This document shows positions 25,558 to 32,765 of a stretch of 64,000 nt of DNA, piece by piece (within the stretch, counting starts at the first letter, position 1; every line of letters starts with the position of its first letter). The notes under the pieces are model-generated. The model was given only the letters and a program-made list of their open reading frames with translations. It was not told where the DNA came from and ran no database searches. The stretch covers positions 3,297,001 through 3,361,000 of the forward strand of contig CP065007.1 of NCBI GenBank assembly GCA_016699715.1, in the 5' to 3' direction. The translations under genes were made by a program, and so were the position numbers. This DNA comes from Candidatus Competibacteraceae bacterium (GTDB lineage: Bacteria; Pseudomonadota; Gammaproteobacteria; Competibacterales; Competibacteraceae).

Positions 25558-26757
25558 ATGAATGTCAAAATTGCGATCAGAAAGCTTTATAAGGTTTTCG
25601 GGGATAATCCCAAAACTGCCCTGCCGCTCTTGGAACAGGGCGTGGACAAGGCGAAAATCTTCGAACGCACTGGCCAAAGTGTCGGTGTCATGAACGCCAG
25701 CTTCGATATCCATGAAGGCGAGATTTTCGTCATCATGGGCCTGTCCGGCTCCGGTAAATCCACTCTGGTGCGCTTGCTGAATCGGTTGATCGAGCCCACC
25801 TCGGGACAAATCATGGTTGACGGCGAGGACATCGCCGTTTTGCCCGAGGAGGGGTTGCGCAATCTCCGGCGACGCAAGATGAGCATGGTGTTTCAGTCAT
25901 TCGCGTTGCTGCCGCACATTAACGTCATCGATAACGCCGCTTTCGGGTTGGAACTGTCGGCGGTTCCGCGTGCGACCCGCTACGAACGCGCCTTGGCGGC
26001 GCTGGATCAGGTCGGGTTGAAAACCTATGCCGAAAGCTATCCGGACGAACTCTCCGGTGGTATGAAACAGCGGGTCGGATTGGCTCGGGCCTTGGCCAAC
26101 GATCCCGACATTTTACTGATGGACGAGGCATTCTCCGCCCTCGATCCTCTGATCCGGTCGGAAATGCAGGATCAATTACTGGATCTGCAAACCCAACAAA
26201 AGCGCACCATCGTGTTTATTTCCCACGATCTGGATGAAGCCATGCGCATCGGCGATCGCATCGCGATCATGGAAGGCGGGCGGGTCGTGCAGGTGGGGAC
26301 GCCGGAAGAAATTCTGCGCAACCCCGCCGACGATTACGTCAGTTCGTTCTTCCGGGGCGTGGATACCTCCAAGGTGCTCACCGCTCGCGATGTGGCGCGC
26401 ACCGAACACGCCACGCTGATTGATCGCGAGGGCACCGGCATCCGCGCCGCCCTGCAACAAATTTCCAGCCGTTTTGAGGATTATGGCTACGTGGTCGGCC
26501 CTAACCGGGTGTTTCATGGCGTAGTGTCCGCCGATTCGCTGCGCGCGGCGGGCCGGGGCGAAGGTATCCCGATCAAACAAGCCTTCCTGCCGGATCTTGA
26601 TCCTATTCCGGTCGATACGCCCCTGAATGAGTTGTTGTGCAGAGTCGCGCAGGCGCCCTGCGGCGTACCGGTGGTCGACGAGAATAAGCGCTACCTGGGA
26701 GTGGTTACCAAAGCCAATCTGTTACTGGCGCTAAACGGCGAGGAGGAATTGATATGA
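25558..26757 (+). CDS. proV: Glycine betaine/proline ABC transporter ATPase ProV
   Basis: This 399-residue ATPase drives uptake of glycine betaine or proline betaine. It has Walker A 'GLSGSGKST' at 61-69, Q-loop 'MVFQSFALLPH', signature 'LSGGMKQR' near 165, Walker B 'DILLMDEAFSALD' near 182, and the switch His in 'FISHDLDEA'. The C-terminal ~110 residues form the CBS-domain tail typical of ProV/OpuA ('PVVDENKRYLGVVTKANLL'), which senses ionic strength. The stop overlaps the proW start by 4 bp. Osmotic induction is expected from the family. Confidence 0.93.
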   Translation: MNVKIAIRKLYKVFGDNPKTALPLLEQGVDKAKIFERTGQSVGVMNASFDIHEGEIFVIMGLSGSGKSTLVRLLNRLIEPTSGQIMVDGEDIAVLPEEGLRNLRRRKMSMVFQSFALLPHINVIDNAAFGLELSAVPRATRYERALAALDQVGLKTYAESYPDELSGGMKQRVGLARALANDPDILLMDEAFSALDPLIRSEMQDQLLDLQTQQKRTIVFISHDLDEAMRIGDRIAIMEGGRVVQVGTPEEILRNPADDYVSSFFRGVDTSKVLTARDVARTEHATLIDREGTGIRAALQQISSRFEDYGYVVGPNRVFHGVVSADSLRAAGRGEGIPIKQAFLPDLDPIPVDTPLNELLCRVAQAPCGVPVVDENKRYLGVVTKANLLLALNGEEELI

Positions 26758-27866
26758 GCACCGACAACCCCTGGGCCACGCCGGCTGAATCGACACCTTC
26801 TTCAGTACCCTCTACAGCGCCCCCCACAGGAGCAACCGGCGATGCGCCGGCGGCCAACCCCTGGGGCGACGGTGAGTCCGTCTCCTCGCCCGCGCCAGCG
26901 AATACGGATTGGCTCACCACGACGTCCGCCCCAGCGGACCCGGCCACATTCGACTGGCTCCATCCCTTCCAGGAAACCTTGATTCCGTTGAATGTTTGGG
27001 TGGATCAAGGTCTGGACTGGCTAGTGGACAACTTCCGCCCCGTGTTCCAGGCGATCCGTTGGCCAATCGACGCTATCCTGACCTCCGTTGAATCCACTTT
27101 GCTGGCAGCGCCGGCTCTGCTGATCATTCTGATCTTCGTGTTGCTGGCTTGGCAGATGGTCGGACGCCGGTTGGCGGTGGGCACACTGATCTCGCTGGTG
27201 ATCGTCGGACTGATCGGCGCCTGGTCCGAGGCGATGGTGACCTTGGCCCTGGTGTTGACCTCGGTATTTTTCTGCATATTGGTTGGATTGCCGCTGGGCA
27301 TCTGGCTGGCTCGCAATGATCGAGCGCTGGCGATCTTTCGCCCAATCCTGGACGCCATGCAGACCACACCGGCTTTCGTGTACCTGGTACCCATCGTCAT
27401 GCTGTTCGGGATCGGTAATGTCCCCGGTGTGGTGGTGACCATTATCTTTGCGCTGCCGCCACTGATCCGCCTCACTAACCTGGGTATCCGCCAGGTTCCA
27501 GCGGATCTGGTGGAGGCCGCCCAGGCGTTCGGCGCCAGTCCACGCCAGTTGCTGTACAAGGTGCAGATTCCCTTGGCGATGCCCAACATCATGGCCGGCG
27601 TCAATCAAACCTTGATGCTGGCGCTGTCCATGGTGGTGATCGCCTCGATGATCGCCGTGGGGGGGTTGGGCCAGATGGTGTTACGCGGCATCGGTCGCCT
27701 GGACATGGGGTTGGCGACGGTTGGCGGCGTAGGCATCGTATTGCTGGCCATCATCCTCGATCGACTGACGCAATCGTTCGGCGCGGATACCCGCCACCGG
27801 GAAGTCCGCCACTGGTATCAACAGGGTCCGGCAGGTCTCGTCTATCGCTTGCTGGGTCGCCATTAA
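26754..27866 (+). CDS. proW: Glycine betaine/proline ABC transporter permease ProW
   Basis: This 370-residue inner-membrane permease has a Pro/Ser/Thr/Ala-rich N-terminal tail (about 1-60), a ProW-type segment 'IPLNVWVDQGLDWLVDNFRPVFQAIRWP', and six or more membrane spans. The EAA loop that contacts the ATPase is 'LVEAAQAFGASPRQLLYKVQIPLAMPNIMAG' near residue 245. It is translationally coupled to proV (ATGA overlap), and proX follows after about 80 bp. Confidence 0.92.
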   Translation: MSTDNPWATPAESTPSSVPSTAPPTGATGDAPAANPWGDGESVSSPAPANTDWLTTTSAPADPATFDWLHPFQETLIPLNVWVDQGLDWLVDNFRPVFQAIRWPIDAILTSVESTLLAAPALLIILIFVLLAWQMVGRRLAVGTLISLVIVGLIGAWSEAMVTLALVLTSVFFCILVGLPLGIWLARNDRALAIFRPILDAMQTTPAFVYLVPIVMLFGIGNVPGVVVTIIFALPPLIRLTNLGIRQVPADLVEAAQAFGASPRQLLYKVQIPLAMPNIMAGVNQTLMLALSMVVIASMIAVGGLGQMVLRGIGRLDMGLATVGGVGIVLLAIILDRLTQSFGADTRHREVRHWYQQGPAGLVYRLLGRH

Positions 27867-27945
27867 CGGCGCGAAACCGCGTCTCCCGTCGGGGTGTCAC
27901 GGCACCCCTGTCCTTAAATCCTGCTTCGGAAAGAAGGAGAGATGC

Positions 27946-28977
27946 ATGAGATATTTCACGACTGGTTGGATTGGCGCGAAAGGATTCCTTGCCACGCTAC
28001 TGACGCTATGCCTGTGGTCCGTGGGCAGTCAAGCAGCCGATCTGCCCGGCAAGGGCGTCACCGTGCAACCCTTGCAGAGTTCGATCGCCGAAGAAACCTT
28101 CCAGACCCTGCTGGTGGTGAAGGCGCTGGAGCGTCTGGGCTATGAGGTCAAACCGATCAAGGAAGTCGAGTATGCCACCGCGCATGTCGCCATCGGTAAC
28201 GGCGACGGCACGTTTTTAGCGGATCATTGGGACCCGCTGCATGTGGATTTCTATACCAAGGCCGGCGGCGCCGACAAGATTTACCGGGAAGGCGTTTACT
28301 CGCCGGGCGCGCTACAGGGCTATCTGATCGACAAAAAAACCGCCGATCAGTACAAGATCACCCATATTGATCAGCTCAAGGATCCGAAGCTGGCCAAAAT
28401 ATTCGATACCAACGGTGACGGCAAAGCCGACCTGGCCGGTTGCAATCCTGGTTGGGGCTGCGAAAAAGTGATCGAACATCAATTGGATACATTCAAATTG
28501 CGGGACACCGTCACCCACAATCAGGGCAGTTACTCGGCGATCATCGCCGACACGATCACCCGCTTCAAGAAAGGCGAGCCGGTGCTGTATTACACCTGGA
28601 CCCCCTACTGGGTTTCAGGCGTAATGGTTCCCGGCAAGGATGTCGTGTGGCTGCAAGTACCGTTTTCTTCGTTGCCCGGCGAACGCAAGGATGTGGATAC
28701 GACGTTGCCAAGCGGCCAGAATTACGGTTTCGAGGCCAACAATCAACGGATCATCGCCAACCTGAAGTTTGCACGGGAAAATCCCGCCGCCGCCAAGCTG
28801 TTCTCGATCATGGAGATCAGCGCCAACGACATCAGCGCGCAGAACCTGCGGATGCGCGATGGTGAAAAGAGCATGGCCGACATCGAACGCCACACCGATG
28901 CCTGGATCAAGGGCCACCAGAAAACCTTCGACGGTTGGATTCAGGAAGCGCTCAAGGCGGCTAAAAGCCAAAGTTGA
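27946..28977 (+). CDS. proX: Glycine betaine-binding periplasmic protein ProX
   Basis: This 343-residue solute-binding protein has a signal peptide (1-31, ending SQA-AD). The mature part begins 'LPGKGVTVQPLQSSIAEETFQTLLVVKALERLGYEV' and contains Trp-rich ligand-box segments ('FLADHWDPLH', 'YYTWTPYWVSG', 'NPGWGCEKVIEHQL') matching E. coli ProX. AAGGAGA lies 6-12 bases before the ATG. It completes proVWX in the standard order. Confidence 0.94.
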   Translation: MRYFTTGWIGAKGFLATLLTLCLWSVGSQAADLPGKGVTVQPLQSSIAEETFQTLLVVKALERLGYEVKPIKEVEYATAHVAIGNGDGTFLADHWDPLHVDFYTKAGGADKIYREGVYSPGALQGYLIDKKTADQYKITHIDQLKDPKLAKIFDTNGDGKADLAGCNPGWGCEKVIEHQLDTFKLRDTVTHNQGSYSAIIADTITRFKKGEPVLYYTWTPYWVSGVMVPGKDVVWLQVPFSSLPGERKDVDTTLPSGQNYGFEANNQRIIANLKFARENPAAAKLFSIMEISANDISAQNLRMRDGEKSMADIERHTDAWIKGHQKTFDGWIQEALKAAKSQS

Positions 28978-29185
28978 GTTTTTTATCGTGGGCTAAAAAC
29001 GGTCTTCCCAGCAAAATGGGAACAGGATGGATCAGGATCGGGTCAAAACGGCAACAGCAAAATCGTGATGCGCTTTCCGCGAGCCGGTTGTCGATCGAAC
29101 TGTGTGGTCACTATGGCATTACCGCGAAATTGCAGGCACTATTTTTTAATTTTGCCGCCCATATCACCGGAGACGAGACGCTTCC

Positions 29186-30382
29186 ATGCCGAGCCCTTTC
29201 CTGAAACGCTTTCACTGGCTGTTGCTGGGGTGGCTGACCGCCAGCACCGCACAGGCGACCGTTTACCCCCTGCCGCCCCCGGACATCGACGTCATCGGTC
29301 AGGTCAAGGTCGTCTACGCCACCAAGGAAGACACCCTGATCGATATCGCCCGCCGCTACAGTCTGGGCTACGATGAAATCGTCCATGCCAACCCAGGCGT
29401 AGACCGCTGGGCGCCGGGTGTAGGTACTCCGATCGTGCTGCCAACCCGCTATGTCCTGCCCGATACCCCGCGCGATGGGTTGGTGCTCAACATCGCGGAA
29501 ATGCGGCTGTACTACTATCCAAAAGCCGGTGCCGATGGACAGCAAGTGGTCCTCACTTATCCGGTGAGCATTGGTCGCATGGACTGGAAAACGCCGATGG
29601 GCTTGACCAAGATCGTCGCCAAGAACGTCGATCCCGCATGGCGACCGCCGGCTTCGATCAAGGCTGAACACGCCGCCGAAGGCGATTTCCTGCCCGATGT
29701 GATCCCCGGCGGCCCGGACAATCCGCTGGGACGCTATGCCATGCGATTGGGCGTGCCCGGCTATCTGATCCATAGCACCAATAAACCCTACGGCATCGGC
29801 ATGCGGGTCACGCACGGTTGCGTGCGGATGTACCCGGAAGACATCGAACGACTGTTCGGCATGGTGCCGGTCGGAACGCCGGTGCGGTTGGTCGACCAAC
29901 CGGTCAAAGTCGGTCGTTTCAACGGCGAGTTGTACGTTGAATCGCACGAACCACTGGAAGAAGACAACCTGCCGATCAAGGTCACCTTGGAACAAGCGCA
30001 GCGGGCGATCATCGCTAAAATTGGTCCCGATATGCCGGGCGTGGACCCGGCGGCGCTCGAAGCCGCGATCGAACAGGTCAGCGGTATGCCCGTTGCGGTC
30101 AGCGCCTTACCGGGTTACGGCCACGCGGCGCCACCGCCGGCCACCGCCTATCCGTCCACATCCACCACCACACCTCCCGGATACCGACCCGCTTACCCTC
30201 GTCCCGTAACCGGCTACGCCTACTCGACTCCGGGAATGCCGCCGGCTGGAGATCCACCCGCTTACCGGCCGGCTCCGGTCAATCCAACACCCTACCCAGG
30301 CTCCACCGTTCCCAGTACTCGCCCACCGACCGGCGACGTGCCGGGCACCGCAACGCAACCTCGCGCGGCAACCCGGTTTTAG
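29186..30382 (+). CDS. LysM-L,D-transpeptidase (YkuD/ErfK family), proline-rich tail
   Basis: This 398-residue envelope enzyme has a signal peptide (1-24, ending AQA-TV), a LysM-like segment (about 45-95: 'TLIDIARRYSLGYDEIVHANPGVD'), and a YkuD catalytic domain with 'YLIHSTNKPYGIG' and the active-site block 'THGCVRMYPED' (Cys near residue 212). A Pro/Thr/Tyr-rich tail fills residues 295-398. ErfK/YbiS/YcfS enzymes attach Lpp to peptidoglycan or make 3-3 crosslinks. An Lpp-like gene lies just downstream on the opposite strand. Confidence 0.9.
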   Translation: MPSPFLKRFHWLLLGWLTASTAQATVYPLPPPDIDVIGQVKVVYATKEDTLIDIARRYSLGYDEIVHANPGVDRWAPGVGTPIVLPTRYVLPDTPRDGLVLNIAEMRLYYYPKAGADGQQVVLTYPVSIGRMDWKTPMGLTKIVAKNVDPAWRPPASIKAEHAAEGDFLPDVIPGGPDNPLGRYAMRLGVPGYLIHSTNKPYGIGMRVTHGCVRMYPEDIERLFGMVPVGTPVRLVDQPVKVGRFNGELYVESHEPLEEDNLPIKVTLEQAQRAIIAKIGPDMPGVDPAALEAAIEQVSGMPVAVSALPGYGHAAPPPATAYPSTSTTTPPGYRPAYPRPVTGYAYSTPGMPPAGDPPAYRPAPVNPTPYPGSTVPSTRPPTGDVPGTATQPRAATRF

Positions 30383-30390
30383 CGGCAATA

Positions 30391-30423
30391 AAAAAACCCC
30401 GCGATCATGGATCGCGGGGTTTT
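30391..30423. terminator. Bidirectional terminator between transpeptidase and Lpp-like gene
   Basis: A perfect hairpin AAAACCCCGCGATC / GATCGCGGGGTTTT with a CAT loop is flanked by an A-run on the left and a T-run on the right. It can stop transcription of both convergent genes. Confidence 0.9.
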
Positions 30424-30442
30424 CCGCACCCGGGTGCCTGAC

Positions 30443-30685
30443 TTACTTGTACATCGACTTCTTGAACATGCGGTTGATCTTCTCCTCGGTCGCCATGCTG
30501 ATGGACTTGGCTTCGCCGGCCATGGACTTGGCTTCGTTGGCGGTATCCATTGCGTTGCGGGCCATGGACTTGGCTTCGTTGGCGTCGTTCTGCACCTTCT
30601 GCAGATCGCTGGTGCTGGCGCAGCCAACGGTCAAACCGGCGATCAGGGCCAGGGCGGAAACTTTGGTCAGACTCTTCATGGACAT
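30443..30685 (-). CDS. Lpp/OprI-like small outer-membrane lipoprotein
   Basis: This 80-residue lipoprotein has a short signal ending in a lipobox ('LTVGCASTSDL', Cys near 22) and a heptad-patterned alanine-zipper coiled coil in which 'NEAKSMA' is repeated. It ends in 'FKKSMYK'. A terminal lysine is the residue through which Lpp is joined to peptidoglycan in enterics. The ATG at 30685 follows AAGGAG at good distance. A strong-looking promoter lies upstream. Two L,D-transpeptidase genes flank it, which are the enzymes that would make this link. Confidence 0.85.
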   Translation of the reverse strand: MSMKSLTKVSALALIAGLTVGCASTSDLQKVQNDANEAKSMARNAMDTANEAKSMAGEAKSISMATEEKINRMFKKSMYK

Positions 30686-30762
30686 TATCAGCTCCTTACG
30701 CATAAAAAAGATTGTTGTGGATGAGAAAGGCGATGAATGGCGGCGAGACTACTGCAAAGTCG

Positions 30763-30791
30763 ATTATATAGGACAGTTATCACACTTGCAG
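30763..30791 (-). promoter_or_regulatory. Putative sigma-70 promoter of the Lpp-like gene
   Basis: On the minus strand a perfect -10 box TATAAT (30763-30768) is preceded by CTGCAA (30786-30791) with 17-bp spacing. It is about 80 bp upstream of the lipoprotein start. Strong expression would fit an abundant Lpp-like protein. Confidence 0.55.
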
Positions 30792-30808
30792 AAATTCCCT
30801 TTATACCA

Positions 30809-31429
30809 TCAACGAATTTCGACACGCATCCCGACCTTGACCCACGGTCTGAGCGCATCGATCTGCCCATTATCCAGCGCCACGCAACCGCTGGTCCAGT
30901 TGATGCCGGCACTGTGGACACTCGGATCGCCGAATCCGATTCCATGAATACCGATCTGCCCGCCCAGCGGCGTATCCTGTGGCGGCGTGTGACCACTGAC
31001 CCAGGCGGCGCGGATACGCTCGTAGGTCAACCGGTCGATCCGATGTTCGCGCAAAGCCTGTTCGGCGTAGTCGAGATTGGGATAATCGAGGCCGATGAAT
31101 TTCTTGAACCGGCTATGATCGTTGATCCAGCCTACCCGAAACACACCGAGCGGCGTCTTATTGTCGCCACGACGAAACTTGAGGCCAGCGCCACTGCTGC
31201 CCAGCGCGACTTGGTGGAACACCCGCACCGGTTGTTGGCCCTGCATGATCACCAGATTGTCGGCCTTGGTATCCACCAACAACCAGGGCTCGTTGGGAAC
31301 CGTCGCATGGCGCGGCGTCAGCGGCGGCATGGGTGGAGGAGTTTGCACTTCGTTCGTGGCACAGCCACCAAGCAACCCCACCAGGATACCAAGAAGAATT
31401 ATCTGTTTATTAAACAGCCGTATACCCAA
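30809..31429 (-). CDS. Lipoprotein L,D-transpeptidase (YkuD family)
   Basis: This ~206-residue protein has a short signal with lipobox 'LLGGCATNE' and a YkuD domain: 'PWLLVDTKADNLVIMQGQQPVRVFHQVALG', 'GIHGIGFGDP' and the catalytic 'NWTSGCVALDNGQID' (Cys near 181). There is no ATG at the start of the signal; a TTG at 31429 directly after a strong GGAGGGAAGGA sequence is the best start. The open frame upstream to 31606 is not plausible. It probably crosslinks peptidoglycan or attaches the neighbouring Lpp-like protein. Confidence 0.85.
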   Translation of the reverse strand: MGIRLFNKQIILLGILVGLLGGCATNEVQTPPPMPPLTPRHATVPNEPWLLVDTKADNLVIMQGQQPVRVFHQVALGSSGAGLKFRRGDNKTPLGVFRVGWINDHSRFKKFIGLDYPNLDYAEQALREHRIDRLTYERIRAAWVSGHTPPQDTPLGGQIGIHGIGFGDPSVHSAGINWTSGCVALDNGQIDALRPWVKVGMRVEIR

Positions 31430-31497
31430 TGGTCCTTCCCTCCACCAACGATTTCGAAGGGTTGAATATATAAGGCAGGCGAAGCAACAATGCAATA

Positions 31498-31845
31498 TCA
31501 ATCGCTGCCGCTTTCGCTTTCCTCGGCCAAACGGGCAGCGTGTTGTTTGGCCAGCGTCAGAAAGCGCGGGGTCGGCCCGACATCTTCGTAAATCGGGTCG
31601 CCGCACTCATCTTCGGCGATGATTCGCTCGCCCTGCTCGTAAGGCAGTGCCGCCTCAAGGGTATCCAGCGCCGCCGACAACAACTCGGTAATAATTTGCT
31701 CCATGGTCTTGCGTGGGTACATGTCCGCCAGAGCAGCGATGCGGGCGGCATCGTGAATCGGCAATCGCACCCGATATTCCCGCGCGGTCAGCTTCGCCAC
31801 GCCAGTCTTGTCCCATTCCCGCAAAAGCTCCTTGATGTTATCCAT
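31498..31845 (-). CDS. Conserved small protein of unknown function
   Basis: This 115-residue cytoplasmic protein resembles a gammaproteobacterial family that I recall being labelled 'type 1 pili tip component', a label the sequence does not support. Its core 'EYRVRLPIHDAARIAALADMYPRKTMEQIITELLSAALD' looks like a ribbon-helix-helix fold. The C-terminus has the conserved 'GDPIYEDVGPTPRFL'. It may be a small DNA-binding regulator. It lies 32 bp before the OsmC gene's end on the same strand. Confidence 0.72.
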   Translation of the reverse strand: MDNIKELLREWDKTGVAKLTAREYRVRLPIHDAARIAALADMYPRKTMEQIITELLSAALDTLEAALPYEQGERIIAEDECGDPIYEDVGPTPRFLTLAKQHAARLAEESESGSD

Positions 31846-31877
31846 GCATGATCACCTTTGCTGAGGCCGGTCAGCCA

Positions 31878-32330
31878 TCAGAAACGGGGCTCCAGAGTAA
31901 CTGGAGTCAACAGGGAATTGCCGATAAAACAATTTTCCTTGGCCTTGCGGTGCAGTTCCAACAGGACAGCGGGATCGGGAGCGGCGCCACCGAACGTCAC
32001 CTTGGGCCGCAAGGTCAGCCGGCTGACCATCGTCCTACCCTTTTCGTTCTTGCCGAGTTCGGCCAAGGGCTCGTCCTCGTAGCTGTCCACCACTAGTTTC
32101 TTGAGCGCGGCAATGGCCAAAAACGTCAACATGTGACAACTGGACAGCGACGCCAGCAACGCTTCCTCGGGATTGCTCATTTCGGGGTCGCCCGAGTACT
32201 CCGGCGCCGATGAACCCTGCACGGTCTGGTGACCACCGGCCAGATGCCAGAGATGGCCACGGTTGAAGGTTTTGTAATCGAAATCGGGCGTCGCGCGCCG
32301 CCAATCCAGTTGGATCGAATAAATCGACAT
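31878..32330 (-). CDS. OsmC family peroxiredoxin-like protein
   Basis: This 150-residue protein has the two OsmC cysteines in context: 'LLASLSSCHMLTFLAIA' (Cys near 64) and 'KENCFIGNSLLTPV' (Cys near 134). OsmC/Ohr proteins reduce organic hydroperoxides using these cysteines. The 'HLAGGHQTVQGSSAPEYSGDPEMSNPEE' stretch indicates the OsmC/YhfA-like branch rather than Ohr. It is followed by the small conserved gene on the same strand. Confidence 0.88.
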   Translation of the reverse strand: MSIYSIQLDWRRATPDFDYKTFNRGHLWHLAGGHQTVQGSSAPEYSGDPEMSNPEEALLASLSSCHMLTFLAIAALKKLVVDSYEDEPLAELGKNEKGRTMVSRLTLRPKVTFGGAAPDPAVLLELHRKAKENCFIGNSLLTPVTLEPRF

Positions 32331-32414
32331 GTTCGGTTCCTCAACTAAGAACAGCAGAAAAAATGACCATCATCGTTCCCCTCTCCGCGCTTTCCGGTCC
32401 GAGTGGCGCATCGA

Positions 32415-32756
32415 TCAGGGTTCCCGACGACTCCGCGTCAGCGCCTCCAACGCCTCGGGATCACAGGCATCGCCGGCCAGCGCCTGCTCCAAGCGGACGA
32501 TGCGAGCGCGCAAGCCTTCGTTAAGCGCTTGCTGTCGAGTCAGCGCGGTGCCGTCGATCGCCAGTTGCGGGTTCGGCTGAATGCCGTGCCGGAGGCCGGG
32601 TATCGTACCACTCGCCAGCCAGCCGACCACGATGCCACATAGCAGAATCGCCAGCGCCACCACCCCCCAGACCCAGGCGCGCTGGTAGCGAGGGATCGTC
32701 GCCTCGGCGGCGTGGATTGTGAACTGCGGGTGTTGCCGCTCGACCTGCTCGCTCAT
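32415..32756 (-). CDS. Single-span membrane protein, last gene of Srf-like locus
   Basis: This 113-residue protein has a short cytoplasmic N-terminus (about 25 residues), one membrane span ('VWGVVALAILLCGIVVGWLA', about 29-48) and an extracytoplasmic part with a short helix ('LTRQQALNEGLRARIVRLEQALAGD'). A similar helix follows the membrane span of the preceding SrfA-like protein ('RARLEQALARLAERHG'). It begins 9 bp after the SrfA-like gene and belongs to the same operon. I do not recognise a named family. Confidence 0.7.
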   Translation of the reverse strand: MSEQVERQHPQFTIHAAEATIPRYQRAWVWGVVALAILLCGIVVGWLASGTIPGLRHGIQPNPQLAIDGTALTRQQALNEGLRARIVRLEQALAGDACDPEALEALTRSRREP

Positions 32757-32765
32757 GGGATTTCC

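Noticed and set aside
24960..25560. Possible transposase or ORF fragments in the hoxF-proV gap
   Set aside because: Short frames such as 25038-25223 show no family motifs and are broken by stops; nothing can be supported.
31498..31845. Annotation as 'type 1 pili tip component'
   Set aside because: There is no signal peptide or pilin-like sequence. The protein looks cytoplasmic with a ribbon-helix-helix-like core.
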